This document shows, one piece after another, positions 18,770 to 27,635 of a stretch of 64,000 bases of DNA. Origin of the DNA: Flavobacteriales bacterium. Its GTDB lineage: Bacteria; Bacteroidota; Bacteroidia; Flavobacteriales_G; JALEGO01. The notes beneath the pieces are model-generated. The model worked only from the letters and a program-made list of their open reading frames with translations. It made no database searches and was not told where the DNA came from. Positions within the stretch are counted from its first letter, which is position 1. The number at the start of each line of letters is the position of its first letter. The position numbers and the translations under genes were made by a program. Location of the stretch: contig JAHDEG010000003.1 in the NCBI GenBank assembly GCA_020628935.1, forward strand, positions 1-64,000, written 5' to 3'.

Positions 18770-19522
18770 ATGGACTTAACACTAAAAATTTGGAGACAAA
18801 AAGGGCCAGAACAAAAAGGCCAAATAGAAACGTATCCTATTTCAGGAATTGAAGGAGACATGTCTTTTCTTGAAATGATTGATGTACTAAATAACAATTT
18901 AGTAAATGAAGGTAAAGAACCTGTTGCTTTTGACCACGATTGCCGTGAAGGTATTTGTGGAATGTGCAGCATGTATATTAATGGTAGGGCACATGGGCCT
19001 GTTCAGGGCACAACAACTTGCCAACTTCACATGCGTTCATTTAAAGACGGAGAAACCATTTATATTGAACCATGGAAATCTGCTGGATTCCCGGTTGTAA
19101 AAGATTTAATGGTAGATAGGAGCGCTTTTGACCGTGTTATTCAGGCGGGAGGATATGTTTCTGTAAACACATCCGGAAATACCATTGACGCAAATGCAAT
19201 TCCTATTGAAAAAGCAGATGCAGACAAAGCATTTGACGCAGCAACCTGTATAGGTTGTGGTGCTTGCGTAGCAAGTTGTAAAAACGGCTCTGCAATGCTT
19301 TTTGTTTCTGCAAAAGTGTCTCAGCTAGCACTTTTACCGCAAGGTGATGTTGAACGCAAAACAAGAGCTTTAAACATGGTTAATCAAATGGATGAAGAAG
19401 GATTTGGTAACTGTACCAATACTGGCGCATGTTCAGTGGAGTGCCCTAAAGAAATATCTTTAGAGAATATTGCTAGAATGAACAGGGAGTATTTATCGGC
19501 TAGTATTTCGAGTGAGAAGTAA
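18770..19522 (+). CDS. sdhB: Succinate dehydrogenase iron-sulfur subunit
   Basis: 250 residues. The N-terminal plant-type ferredoxin domain has the [2Fe-2S] Cys set in [17 protein letters not shown] and TTCQLHMR. The C-terminal domain has [15 protein letters not shown] and [17 protein letters not shown] for the other two clusters. It transfers electrons from the flavin to the cytochrome b subunit. It is the third gene of sdhCAB, 48 bases after sdhA. The next gene begins six bases after its stop. Confidence 0.97.
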   Translation: MDLTLKIWRQKGPEQKGQIETYPISGIEGDMSFLEMIDVLNNNLVNEGKEPVAFDHDCREGICGMCSMYINGRAHGPVQGTTTCQLHMRSFKDGETIYIEPWKSAGFPVVKDLMVDRSAFDRVIQAGGYVSVNTSGNTIDANAIPIEKADADKAFDAATCIGCGACVASCKNGSAMLFVSAKVSQLALLPQGDVERKTRALNMVNQMDEEGFGNCTNTGACSVECPKEISLENIARMNREYLSASISSEK

Positions 19523-19528
19523 CGTATA

Positions 19529-20014
19529 ATGAAATATTCCATATGGAGCTTGTACATTACATGTGCAATACTGTTAACAAACTGTACTTCAACAAACAAA
19601 ATGGACATAATTGGTGAAACCCCAATAAATAAGTTTAGAGAAGCTCCTCACAATGAGTGGTTCAGTTCTTCGTACAATTCATACATTGTAAACACGAGAA
19701 TAACTGATGAGATTAAGGTAAAAAAGCTACTGAAAGATGTAGCTGTTGAGGTGTTTTACGGTAGTTGGTGTCCCGACTCGCACGAACAAGTCCCAGCATT
19801 TTATAAAATAACCGAAGAACTTGAGCTTACTGGAGATAAAGCTACATACATTGGTCTGGATCGAAACAAAAAAAGTCCCAAAGGTTTTGAGAGTGGTAAA
19901 AATATAACTCACGTGCCAACATTTATCTTTTACAAAAACAGTGAAGAAATCGGTAGAATAATTGAAAAACCTAAAGAATCTTTAGAGGAAGACCTGTTGA
20001 ATATATTGCTTTAG
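19529..20014 (+). CDS. Thioredoxin-fold lipoprotein
   Basis: 161 residues with a lipoprotein signal (lipobox LLTNC, Cys about residue 18). A thioredoxin-like domain follows, with the redox-site region VFYGSWCPDSHEQVPAF near 72-88 and cis-Pro in THVPTFIFYKN. The CPDS site has only one Cys where classic thioredoxins have two (CxxC), so it probably does not act as a simple dithiol oxidoreductase. It could bind a thiol or act as a peroxiredoxin-like or chaperone protein in the periplasm. It follows sdhB by six bases and may be read through from that operon. Confidence 0.75.
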   Translation: MKYSIWSLYITCAILLTNCTSTNKMDIIGETPINKFREAPHNEWFSSSYNSYIVNTRITDEIKVKKLLKDVAVEVFYGSWCPDSHEQVPAFYKITEELELTGDKATYIGLDRNKKSPKGFESGKNITHVPTFIFYKNSEEIGRIIEKPKESLEEDLLNILL

Positions 20015-20056
20015 CAGAACAAAGCATTTGACAAAATATTTAGATTTATTTAAAAT

Positions 20057-20242
20057 ATGAGGTTTGACAAAAAAGCAGAGAAACGTGCTTGGCTAGCCAT
20101 AATGTGTTCTGTGTCAGGATTAATCTTTATGACCTGGCTTCAACACGGGCGAATAGGGTTTTCTCAAGTTTTGATCATCTTAGGCGCTATTTGTATAATT
20201 GTGATAATATTATACTTTGTTAAATGGTTTCTTAATCAATAA
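20057..20242 (+). CDS. Small two-span membrane protein
   Basis: 61 residues: a basic start (MRFDKKAEKRAWLA), a first span (MCSVSGLIFMTWL), a short HGRIGFS turn and a second span (VLIILGAICIIVIILYFV). No family recognised. The hydrophobic pattern and tight packing with the next reading frame support it being real; function unknown. Confidence 0.5.
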   Translation: MRFDKKAEKRAWLAIMCSVSGLIFMTWLQHGRIGFSQVLIILGAICIIVIILYFVKWFLNQ

Positions 20243-20252
20243 AATTTTAACT

Positions 20253-21407
20253 GTGGATTTAAACCTGTCTTTTAAACTCGTTAATATTGTACTAGGTTTG
20301 ATTACATTCTTAATTGGGTTAAAGGTTATTAACCCCTTCAGAAAGAAAAATAAACCTGAAAAAGAAAAATTGTGGTATAAAAAATTTGGATTACTACTTA
20401 AAATAGCTGGTATTTCAATTATAGTTATTAACCCAACACAACTCTTTTTTTTAACTGCAAAAAAAAGAGTCTCCATTAATCAAAAGAAAAAAAATAATAA
20501 CTGGATATTGTTCGAAAGTAACTCTGGTAGAAGCAAATGGTTAACTCATGATCAAGGCCTTGAAAGTACTGAAAGTGGCAACTATTTTTCATACTACTCT
20601 AATGGTCTAGTAATGGAGAACTGGAAAATCGCTGATAATAAATTAGCTGAATATATACAAGTTGATTTACAGGGCAAAACTGTATTATCAAAAAATGACA
20701 GTGGTTATACTTATATACCAGATGGTAAATACATGCTTTATCACCCTATGTGAGAGGTTTTTGAAGAAGGGGAAATTAAGAACAACTTAAACGTTGGACT
20801 ATTAAAAAGATTTTACCCTAATGGAGTGCTACAATTTATCTCTGATAAATCTCTAGATACCATAATTAATACATTTTATTACAATAATGGAAAGGTAGAA
20901 CAGTCACTTAAAGCGATTAGCGGGGTTTTAGTTGATACAATATATTTTGGATATAATAATGGAAATGGAAATGAAATTCATGTTATAAATAAAGACTTTG
21001 CTGCAGAACTAAATTATTTGAACAATAGATCAATTGACACATCAATTTATTATCAAAATAAACCAGATGGCAAAGTGTTTGATTTCTATGAAAATGGGCA
21101 ACTGGAATCTGAATATCAAATTTTAAATCACAGAGTTAATGGTGAGAAAATAGAATATTATGAAAACGGGAGAACCTTCAGTAAATCATATTATAAAAAC
21201 GGAAGGCTTGAAGGTATTTACAAAGAATTCTACGAAAATGGCAACATATCATGCAAAATAAACTTTACAGATAGCCTCGAAAATGGCGAGCAATGGCATT
21301 ATTTTGAAGACGGTAGTTTGCAAATGAATGGTTTTGCGGCTGACGGTGAGTTATATAAATTTATTGAATATGATAGTTTAGGGAGTAAGGTGGTTGTTTA
21401 CCCCTAA
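20253..21407 (+). pseudogene. YwqK/MORN-like repeat membrane protein interrupted by one in-frame TGA
   Basis: Two open stretches (20253-20753 and 20754-21407) are in the same frame and separated only by TGA at 20751-20753. Read through, the protein has two N-terminal membrane spans (about 10-28 and 50-68). A run of YwqK/MORN-type repeats follows (FYPNGVLQF, FYENGQLESEY, YYENGRTFSKSYYKNGR, FYENGNISCKINF), and the repeats continue across the stop without a gap. The second stretch has no good start of its own (first candidate GTG at 20826). Start: GTG at 20253 does not overlap the gene before; TTG at 20217 does. One base change (for example TGG to TGA) would explain the break. YwqK proteins are often called antitoxin-like, but that role is weakly founded. 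Confidence 0.75.
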
Positions 21408-21466
21408 ACTTAGTGTTTATAGAGTTTCTGCTTTACAAAAGGATTGTGAAGGTTTATAAAACAATT

Positions 21467-22215
21467 TCATAAATTACAATTCTTGTGAAATATTTTTTTA
21501 TCTAGTTCTTCAATTTTGTATTCTGTTTTGATGAACTTTGAAGAGCTGGTCTCCATTTCATCTAAAATTAGTGTTACATAAAGCCTGCTTTTAAAGTAGA
21601 AAAATGAGCCAGAGTCATCCTGTTCTTTGTTACATAATTTTTTTATCCCTTCATTATGTGGAAAAGATCCTTCACCAATAACGTAATCACAGTAACCTTC
21701 GTTTTTCCATTGGGGAAGGTTTAAATAATTAAAATTTCCTAATCTATTCATAGTAGGCTATGGGTACATTCGTGGGCAATAACTTTATGTAATGAAGCTC
21801 TATTATTGGTTTTTCCGTTTCTGTAAACCAAATCATTAGAGATGTTGTTTTTAGAAATGAAAATATTATGTACAAACGGTAAGTTTACTCCAAAAGCTTT
21901 GAATGAGCTAAGAGAAAAGAAAGAATAACTCCAGAAATTATCGTTTATGAAAACTTTAAATGTAGCACGTTCGTCCCAAACCTGACTTTTTGAGATTAAG
22001 TTGTGAGATTTGTCTAATATAATCTCAATGTTACTATCGATAGGTTTTGTGCTTCTAACTACAAACGGGCCGTATTTTATACTATGTTTAAAAACTATTT
22101 GTGGAAAAAACACCAGCGTTACATATATAATTATAATTAAACTTATAGCTCTTTTTATTTTAGAATTACTTCCATCTAAAAACGGAAAAAACACAGATAT
22201 TACCTTTTTTAGCAT
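21467..22215 (-). pseudogene. HExxH zinc peptidase-like membrane protein split by a frameshift
   Basis: Two minus-strand frames (22215-21748 and 21751-21467) join at an ATGA. The first has one membrane span near its start, then SNDLVYRNGKTNNRAS and ends VIAHECTHSLL-stop. The second begins MNRLGNFNYLNLPQWKNEGYCDYV. Together they give HExxH followed by the third ligand Glu in a W-x2-EGYxDY block, as in gluzincin-type (peptidase MA-like) proteins. From memory of that family, homologues run HExTHxLIxNKLG without a break. One missing base before the ATG is the simplest explanation. Neither half alone has a full zinc site. Start: ATG at 22215 is preferred to a TTG at 22236. Confidence 0.7.
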
Positions 22216-22262
22216 GTTGGTACAATTTGAGCTCAAAGGTAAAAAAATATAAAGGCATTAAC

Positions 22263-22374
22263 TTAGCCTTAATAGAGTTGATCGTTTTTGGGTTGTTAAT
22301 GTAAATCGGTTTAAACCTATTTTAAAGGCTCTTTTGGAAGCTGTTTACAACTTGATTTTAAACCTATATTAACC
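22263..22374 (-). repeat. Dispersed intergenic repeat, copy R3 (inverted)
   Basis: Inverted relative to R1 and R2. The segment GGTTTAAACCTATTTTAAAG at 22309-22328 and the stretch from GGAAGC to AACCTATATT (22336-22370) match the complement of R2 in order with few differences. Outer arms GGTTGTTAATGTA and TATATTAACC can pair. It fills most of the 200-base gap between the broken peptidase gene and purF. Confidence 0.55.
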
Positions 22375-22443
22375 GAAAAACTAAAAACAAAGAACAGGAA
22401 AAAACTTAATAAAAACACCTTTTTTTATTACTGAGTACTCAAA

Positions 22444-24303
22444 CTAATACGCTCTTTTATTTTTGCCTTGCATATAGTTTATAAATGCTCTGTTAGCTAC
22501 TTTATAGCCTCCAGGAGTTGGGTAATCTCCGGTAAAATACCAATCGCCTTGGTGGTTAGGGCATGCAATGTGTAAGTTTTCTATTGTTTGGTAAATAATT
22601 TTTACTTCAGCCTTAATTTCTGGTGTGGTTATTAGCTGGCTAATTTTACCTGAAATTTGTTCGGTTGTGTACAAACCATAAAGCTCCTTTACATGATTTA
22701 CCACTTTTTCTTTAGGTGTATTTTCTTGTGCTAAACACTTATTGTAAACCCCTTTTAGAATGTATGTTTGCTTATTTTCTTTAATAAGTGCAATTAAAGC
22801 CTGAAAGGCTATAAAGTCTCCAAATTTAGACATATCAATACCGTAACAATCGGGATATCTAATTTGTGGGGAGGACGAGAGTACAATTATTTTTTTTGGT
22901 TGTAAACGGTCTAATATTTTTATAATACTATGTTTTAGTGTTGTACCTCTAATAATAGAATCGTCAATGATAACGAGGGTGTCTTTATGTTTTTTTAAGG
23001 ATTCGTATGTAATGTCATATACATTAGTAACCAACTCTTCTCGTATTGTGTCTTGCGCTATAAATGTTCTTAAGGAAACATCTTTAGTAGCGACTTTTTC
23101 TATACGGAGGTTCTGTGAAATTATTTTTTCATAATCACTTGGGTTAGCCTCTTTTATTTGCTTGGATTTTTGAGTGTTTAAATGAGTATTAAGCTCACTA
23201 GTTAAACCAAAGAAAGAAACTTCGGCTGTATTAGGAATAAAGGAAAACACCGTGTTTTTTAAATCGTTATTTATTTCTTTAAGTACTAAGGGCGTAAGTA
23301 GTTCTCCTAGTTTTTTTCGCTCAGTATAAATATCTAAATCGTTTCCTCTCGAAAAATAGATGCGTTCAAAAGAGCATGATTTTTTTTCTTTTTGAGGAGT
23401 AATTTCAACCTCTTTTACCTCGCCATTGTTTTTAATAATTAAAGCACAACCCGGTGTAATTTCTTTTATCGCATGCACATTAACATTTAAAGCAGTTTGT
23501 ATTGCTGGCCGCTCAGAAGCGACTATTAAAACCTCTTCATTGTCATAATAAAAGGCGGGTCTTATTCCGTTTGGGTCGCGAATTACAAATGCATCTCCGT
23601 TACCTATTAAACCTGCTAAGTTATATCCCCCGTCAAAACCTAATGTAGCTTGTGTAAGTATTTTCTGAACACTTATTTTTTCAGAGATAAGTGCTTCAAC
23701 CTCTTTATCTGATTTACCTAGTACCCCATATTTTTGAAACAAATTATCAACTTCTTCATTTAGGTGTTTACCTATTTTTTGTAGTATCAAGGATGTATCT
23801 GAGTTTTGAGAAGCATTGGATTTAAGGTTAAACAACACATTAATGTTGGTTAGATTAAAATTACCTGCAACAACTAAGTTTTTTGCTTTGTTTGTACTCT
23901 CTCTTGTAATTGGGTGGCAGTAATTTATATCGCTTTTACCAAATGTATTATAACGTAAATGACCTAAAAATAGATTGGAGTTAAAATCAAAATTATTGTT
24001 TAACCACTCTTGGTCTTTTTCTACTTGTTTAGTTACATGTTTATAAACCTGCGTGAAAATATCAGTTATTGGGTCAAATGCAAGTGATCGTAACCGTGAA
24101 ATGTATTTATTGGCGTTGTTTTTTGATGCGTTTATGGCTGCAATTCCAGCTCCGTCCTGTCCTCTGTTTCTTTGCTTTTGCATTAGCAAATGGAGTTTAT
24201 CAAGACCATAAAACGGAGTGTTATATTTTTTGAGGTAGTAGTCTGCTGGTTTTTTTAGCTTAACCAAGGCAATACCACATTCGTGTTTAATAGAATCACT
24301 CAT
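22444..24303 (-). CDS. purF: Amidophosphoribosyltransferase (PurF, long Bacteroidota form)
   Basis: 619 residues. The N-terminal class II glutamine amidotransferase domain has catalytic Cys9 in KHECGIALV and RNRGQDGAGIA. The C-terminal phosphoribosyltransferase domain carries the PRPP loop VIIDDSIIRGTTL near 445-457. It makes phosphoribosylamine from PRPP and glutamine, the first step of purine synthesis. The eight-residue stretch before Cys9 would have to be removed to free the N-terminal nucleophile, as in propeptide-bearing PurF proteins. The larger size compared with the E. coli enzyme (about 505) is shared by Bacteroidota homologues. It has its own promoter and no pur neighbours. Confidence 0.9.
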   Translation of the reverse strand: MSDSIKHECGIALVKLKKPADYYLKKYNTPFYGLDKLHLLMQKQRNRGQDGAGIAAINASKNNANKYISRLRSLAFDPITDIFTQVYKHVTKQVEKDQEWLNNNFDFNSNLFLGHLRYNTFGKSDINYCHPITRESTNKAKNLVVAGNFNLTNINVLFNLKSNASQNSDTSLILQKIGKHLNEEVDNLFQKYGVLGKSDKEVEALISEKISVQKILTQATLGFDGGYNLAGLIGNGDAFVIRDPNGIRPAFYYDNEEVLIVASERPAIQTALNVNVHAIKEITPGCALIIKNNGEVKEVEITPQKEKKSCSFERIYFSRGNDLDIYTERKKLGELLTPLVLKEINNDLKNTVFSFIPNTAEVSFFGLTSELNTHLNTQKSKQIKEANPSDYEKIISQNLRIEKVATKDVSLRTFIAQDTIREELVTNVYDITYESLKKHKDTLVIIDDSIIRGTTLKHSIIKILDRLQPKKIIVLSSSPQIRYPDCYGIDMSKFGDFIAFQALIALIKENKQTYILKGVYNKCLAQENTPKEKVVNHVKELYGLYTTEQISGKISQLITTPEIKAEVKIIYQTIENLHIACPNHQGDWYFTGDYPTPGGYKVANRAFINYMQGKNKRAY

Positions 24304-24313
24304 AATAGTACCG

Positions 24314-24344
24314 CAAAACTAGACAAACAATGTGGGTAAATCAA
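24314..24344 (-). promoter_or_regulatory. purF promoter
   Basis: Minus strand: TTG (24344-24342), exact 20-base spacer, TAGTTTTG (24321-24314), ten bases before the ATG at 24303. The predicted transcript start is close to the start codon, so the leader must be very short. Confidence 0.7.
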
Positions 24345-24441
24345 ACAGTAGGTTTCAGGTTGATGTTGCTTTGTGATTTATAATAAAGGTCGCTTTTTAA
24401 TTTTAAACGCTTACGACAATAAGCTTAAACAAACTTTCTTG

Positions 24442-24605
24442 CAGCTGTGTTTCTTGAACGTTTAGGCTATGGCATCGTAGGGACTAGAAAGCACTGAATT
24501 TTCAGTGTAACCACATAGCCAAGCCTTATAATTTTCAAATTATTTTTTTTCTAATTTACAACATTTTAAGGATTGGCGGAGCCAATAATTAGCAATCCTG
24601 CCAAA
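24442..24605. repeat. Structured intergenic element E1
   Basis: The 349-base gap upstream of purF holds no gene. TGTTTCTTGAACGTTTA (24447-24463) is shared with element E2 at 25327-25343. It leads into a long nested stem: GGCTATG (24465-24471) pairs with CATAGCC (24513-24519) around CACTGAA-tt-TTCAGTG (24491-24506). A second hairpin AGGATTG ... CAATCCT encloses ATTGGC-gga-GCCAAT at about 24569-24599. Together with E2 it flanks the lone lipoprotein gene at 24653-25150. Confidence 0.5.
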
Positions 24606-24652
24606 TAACCCACCAAAACCCTATACGCTATAGCTCTGTGTTGCCAATATGT

Positions 24653-25150
24653 TTATTTATTATATTTCTTTTCTGACTTTGAGCCGTCAGTAAATGTCTG
24701 AATAATAATAATTTTTTCACCACTTATTTTGTAGCTTATTTTTTCATCATAGGAGCTATCTCTCCATCGGCCATCTGCAGCACCCCACATAATAGAATTA
24801 TTATCTATTTTTATTTTGTAATCAAAAAACTTCCCATCATCTGGTCTTTTATAAGAAACATAGTATTCATCATTTTTCTTTTTTACATTAATTATCTTAG
24901 GCGATTGATTCATAATAGCTGCAACTGCAAATTTGGAAATCTCGCTATCTGAATATTCAATATTAGCTACCGTTTCCTCATAAGTTTCGGCTACTTCATT
25001 TCCCTCTAATTTTTCTGTATAATTCTCCTCACTTGGTTCAATATTATTTGTTGAGTTATCAACATTATTAACTGGAGTTTTCTGTTGGGTTCCATTTGAA
25101 CAATTTTCAAATAAAAGAATGGTTAGGAGCGAAAAAATTAAATACTTCAT
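24653..25150 (-). CDS. Lipoprotein of unknown function
   Basis: 165 residues from ATG at 25150 (a TTG six bases upstream is less likely). Lipobox LLFENC puts the acylated Cys at about residue 17. A low-complexity Asn/Thr/Glu-rich linker follows (to about 60), then a small beta-rich domain with KYSYD/YKRPDDGKFFDYKI and WGAADGRWRD features. No family recognised. It is the only gene between two structured repeat elements and has no operon partner, which suggests an accessory or recently moved gene. Confidence 0.75.
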   Translation of the reverse strand: MKYLIFSLLTILLFENCSNGTQQKTPVNNVDNSTNNIEPSEENYTEKLEGNEVAETYEETVANIEYSDSEISKFAVAAIMNQSPKIINVKKKNDEYYVSYKRPDDGKFFDYKIKIDNNSIMWGAADGRWRDSSYDEKISYKISGEKIIIIQTFTDGSKSEKKYNK

Positions 25151-25165
25151 AGGCAAATTGCTAGC

Positions 25166-25354
25166 AACGGGCGCACCGCTAAGGTGCGCTTCTACGAATA
25201 TAATGAAGATTTCATTATAAATGAGTTGGAGTGTACTTTAGCGTTGTGTTATGAAATGTAAGCGAAGCGTCATTGATTAATGCAAAAGCGGAGTGGTGCG
25301 CCCGTTCAAGAAATACCGCGCAGCGATGTTTCTTGAACGTTTAAGATATAACAC
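25166..25354. repeat. Structured intergenic element E2 with three nested inverted repeats
   Basis: Exact 12-base inverted repeat AACGGGCGCACC (25166-25177) / GGTGCGCCCGTT (25295-25306). A local hairpin GCGCACC-gctaa-GGTGCGC lies at 25171-25189. An exact 11-base inverted repeat CGTTCAAGAAA (25303-25313) / TTTCTTGAACG (25329-25339) follows. GTGTTAT (25246-25252) pairs with ATAACAC (25348-25354). The right part shares a 17-base core with E1. The start, GGGCGC followed by a hairpin, resembles the GGGCGT repeats at 55180 and 58773. No open frame lies inside. Confidence 0.6.
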
Positions 25355-25477
25355 ATTGTGTTAGATTTAACTTTTTATGTAAAACTAGTAAAAAAAACTT
25401 AGCGGACTGCCTTTCAGTTTTTTAGGATGACTTAATATGAAATATAAAGTTACCTTATAATTAATTTTGATTTATTC

Positions 25478-25595
25478 TTAGCCCGTATAGTAGTGTTAGC
25501 TTTTTGAAGATTGGCTTTTTTAGTTTAACTGTTTTACAAAGGCAACCTTGGGAGCCATTTGTAATACTTGTTAAACTTAAGCTAAGCTAAAAAAC
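25478..25595 (-). repeat. Dispersed intergenic repeat, copy R4 (inverted)
   Basis: The complement of GGCAACCTTGGGAGCC (25541-25556) matches the R1 core in 15 of 16 positions by eye. The complement of TTAGCCC...GTTAGCTTTTT (25479-25505) matches the shared tail, and the AAGCTTAG-rich stretch on the other side matches the 5' part of R1. It lies about 100 bases upstream of ispG, whose -7 box TACTTTTG is at 25677-25684. With E2 it accounts for most of the 550-base gap. Confidence 0.6.
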
Positions 25596-25700
25596 TAGAA
25601 ACGGATAGACGGAACCGCTTCTGAAAACCGAAAACAATTAAGCCCTTAAAATAAATTACTGCGCCTATATTATTGTTACTTTTGAAGCAAGCTTTACACT

Positions 25701-27635
25701 ATGAAAAACAAGCAATATTGCAATAGCTTAACGCGCTATAACAGGTTTATAACAAGAGAGGTTACTATTGGTAATGTGGCAATGGGGGCAAATAACCCAA
25801 TTAGAATTCAATCGATGACTACCACCGATACGCTAGATACGCAAGGAACTATTGCGCAAACAATGCGAATGGTAGATTCTGGTTGTGATTATGTAAGAAT
25901 TACCGCCCCAAGTGTAAAAGAGGCCGAAAACCTGAGAGAAATTAAAGCAGGCCTGCTAAAAAAGGGGTATAATGTGCCTTTAATTGCCGACATTCATTTT
26001 ACACCGAATGCTGCCGAACTTGCTGCTAAAATTGTTGAAAAGGTACGAGTAAACCCGGGTAATTATGCCGACAAAAAAAAGTTTGAAGAAATTGAGTATA
26101 CCGATGCTAGTTATAATAATGAGCTAGAGCGTATTAGAACTAAGTTTTTACCCTTGGTTGGTATTTGTAAGGAATATGGTACTGCCATGAGAATTGGCAC
26201 AAATCATGGTTCATTATCTGACAGAATATTATCTAGATATGGTGATACGCCTTTAGGAATGGTAGAATCTGCCATGGAATTTTTAAGAATTTGTGAGGAT
26301 GAATCGTACCACAACATTGTGCTTTCTATGAAAGCTAGTAATACGCAAGTTATGGTGCAGGCGTATCGTTTATTGGTGCAACAAATGAAGGCTGAAGGAA
26401 TGAATTACCCATTACACTTAGGTGTTACTGAAGCAGGTGAGGCTGAGGATGGTAGAATAAAATCGGCTGTTGGTATTGGTACTTTATTGGAGGATGGTTT
26501 AGGGGATACAGTGCGCGTTTCTTTAACAGAAGCTCCTGAGGCTGAAGCTCCGGTAGCAAAAGCATTGGTTGAAAGGTATGTAAACAGAGGCAAGCATGCT
26601 TCTATTGAGGCTATTAACACATACGCTATAAACCCTTACGAATATAATAAGCGAAAAACACAGGCTGTTGTAAATATTGGTGGAGATAACACCCCAAGAA
26701 TTGTATCGGATTTTTCTTTGAAGAAAGAAATTACACCCGCTGCTTTATTTGGTGTTGGTTATAATTATTCTGTAGACCTAGATAAGTGGACCATTAAAGA
26801 CCAGGCAACTGATTATATTTTTGTAGGAAATAATACCGTTGAATTTGAAATTCCGGGTACACTTGGCATCATTCAGAATTATGAGAAGTGGAAATTAAAC
26901 CGTGATAAACCAAGGTTTTATCCTTTTTTAAACAAGAATGAATACTTAAATAAACTGGCAAGTAAATCGGAGCATTTAAACTTTGTGTATTGCGTTTATG
27001 AAGATCTTGACAAAGGGTTTATTGATCATATAAAAAATGATTTAACAGCTGTATTGCTTATTGATACTTATAATGATCATGGAATGGCCGAGCAACGCAG
27101 GCTTTTTGTAAAGCTTTTAAACAGCGATTGTAAAACACCAGTTATTTTAGGTAGAGCATACAAAAATTTATCGGAAGAGCATTTAATGTTACACTCTGCA
27201 ACAGACCTAGGCGCACTTTTGCTCGATGGTTTGGGTGATGGTGTTTTTATTGCTGCTGAAAACTGTGGAGGAAGTCAGTTTATTAATAAAACCGCTTTCG
27301 GTATTTTACAGGCAACTAGAACTCGTATTTCTAAAACAGAATATATTTCGTGCCCCTCGTGCGGAAGAACCTTATTTGATTTGCAAGAAACAACGGCAAA
27401 AATAAGAAAGGTAACTGATCATTTAAAGGGTGTTAAAATTGGAATTATGGGTTGCATTGTTAACGGCCCGGGTGAAATGGCAGACGCTGATTATGGTTAC
27501 GTAGGAACCGGAAAAGGAAAAATAACGCTTTACAAAGAAAAAGAGGTTGTTAAAAGAAATGTACCCGAAAAAAGTGCTGTTGATGAATTAATAGAGCTTA
27601 TTAAAGAACATGGCGATTGGGTAGAAAAAGTTTAA
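25701..27635 (+). CDS. ispG: 4-Hydroxy-3-methylbut-2-enyl diphosphate synthase, long form
   Basis: 644 residues, the long IspG of Bacteroidota, Chlamydiae and plants with a central inserted domain (about 270-500). The N-terminal TIM barrel starts with GNVAMGANNPIRIQSMTTTDT. The C-terminal [4Fe-4S] Cys set lies in SCPSCGRTLFDLQ and IMGCIVNGPGEMADADYG. It reductively removes water from MEcPP to give HMBPP in the MEP isoprenoid pathway. The stop codon overlaps the ATG of the next gene by one base (TAATG), so the two are translated in tandem. Confidence 0.96.
   Translation: MKNKQYCNSLTRYNRFITREVTIGNVAMGANNPIRIQSMTTTDTLDTQGTIAQTMRMVDSGCDYVRITAPSVKEAENLREIKAGLLKKGYNVPLIADIHFTPNAAELAAKIVEKVRVNPGNYADKKKFEEIEYTDASYNNELERIRTKFLPLVGICKEYGTAMRIGTNHGSLSDRILSRYGDTPLGMVESAMEFLRICEDESYHNIVLSMKASNTQVMVQAYRLLVQQMKAEGMNYPLHLGVTEAGEAEDGRIKSAVGIGTLLEDGLGDTVRVSLTEAPEAEAPVAKALVERYVNRGKHASIEAINTYAINPYEYNKRKTQAVVNIGGDNTPRIVSDFSLKKEITPAALFGVGYNYSVDLDKWTIKDQATDYIFVGNNTVEFEIPGTLGIIQNYEKWKLNRDKPRFYPFLNKNEYLNKLASKSEHLNFVYCVYEDLDKGFIDHIKNDLTAVLLIDTYNDHGMAEQRRLFVKLLNSDCKTPVILGRAYKNLSEEHLMLHSATDLGALLLDGLGDGVFIAAENCGGSQFINKTAFGILQATRTRISKTEYISCPSCGRTLFDLQETTAKIRKVTDHLKGVKIGIMGCIVNGPGEMADADYGYVGTGKGKITLYKEKEVVKRNVPEKSAVDELIELIKEHGDWVEKV

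Noticed and set aside
20751-20753. TGA read as selenocysteine
   Set aside because: The protein is not of a selenoprotein family and no SECIS-like hairpin follows directly.
21746-21756. Programmed -1 frameshift at the peptidase junction
   Set aside because: No slippery heptamer of the usual type at CTACTATGA; a lost base is simpler, though read-through was not excluded.
25157-25371. Integron attC-like site next to the lone lipoprotein gene
   Set aside because: Inverted repeats are present and GTTAGAT/ATTTAAC look like core sites, but they are not in the order of an attC site and no integrase is visible.
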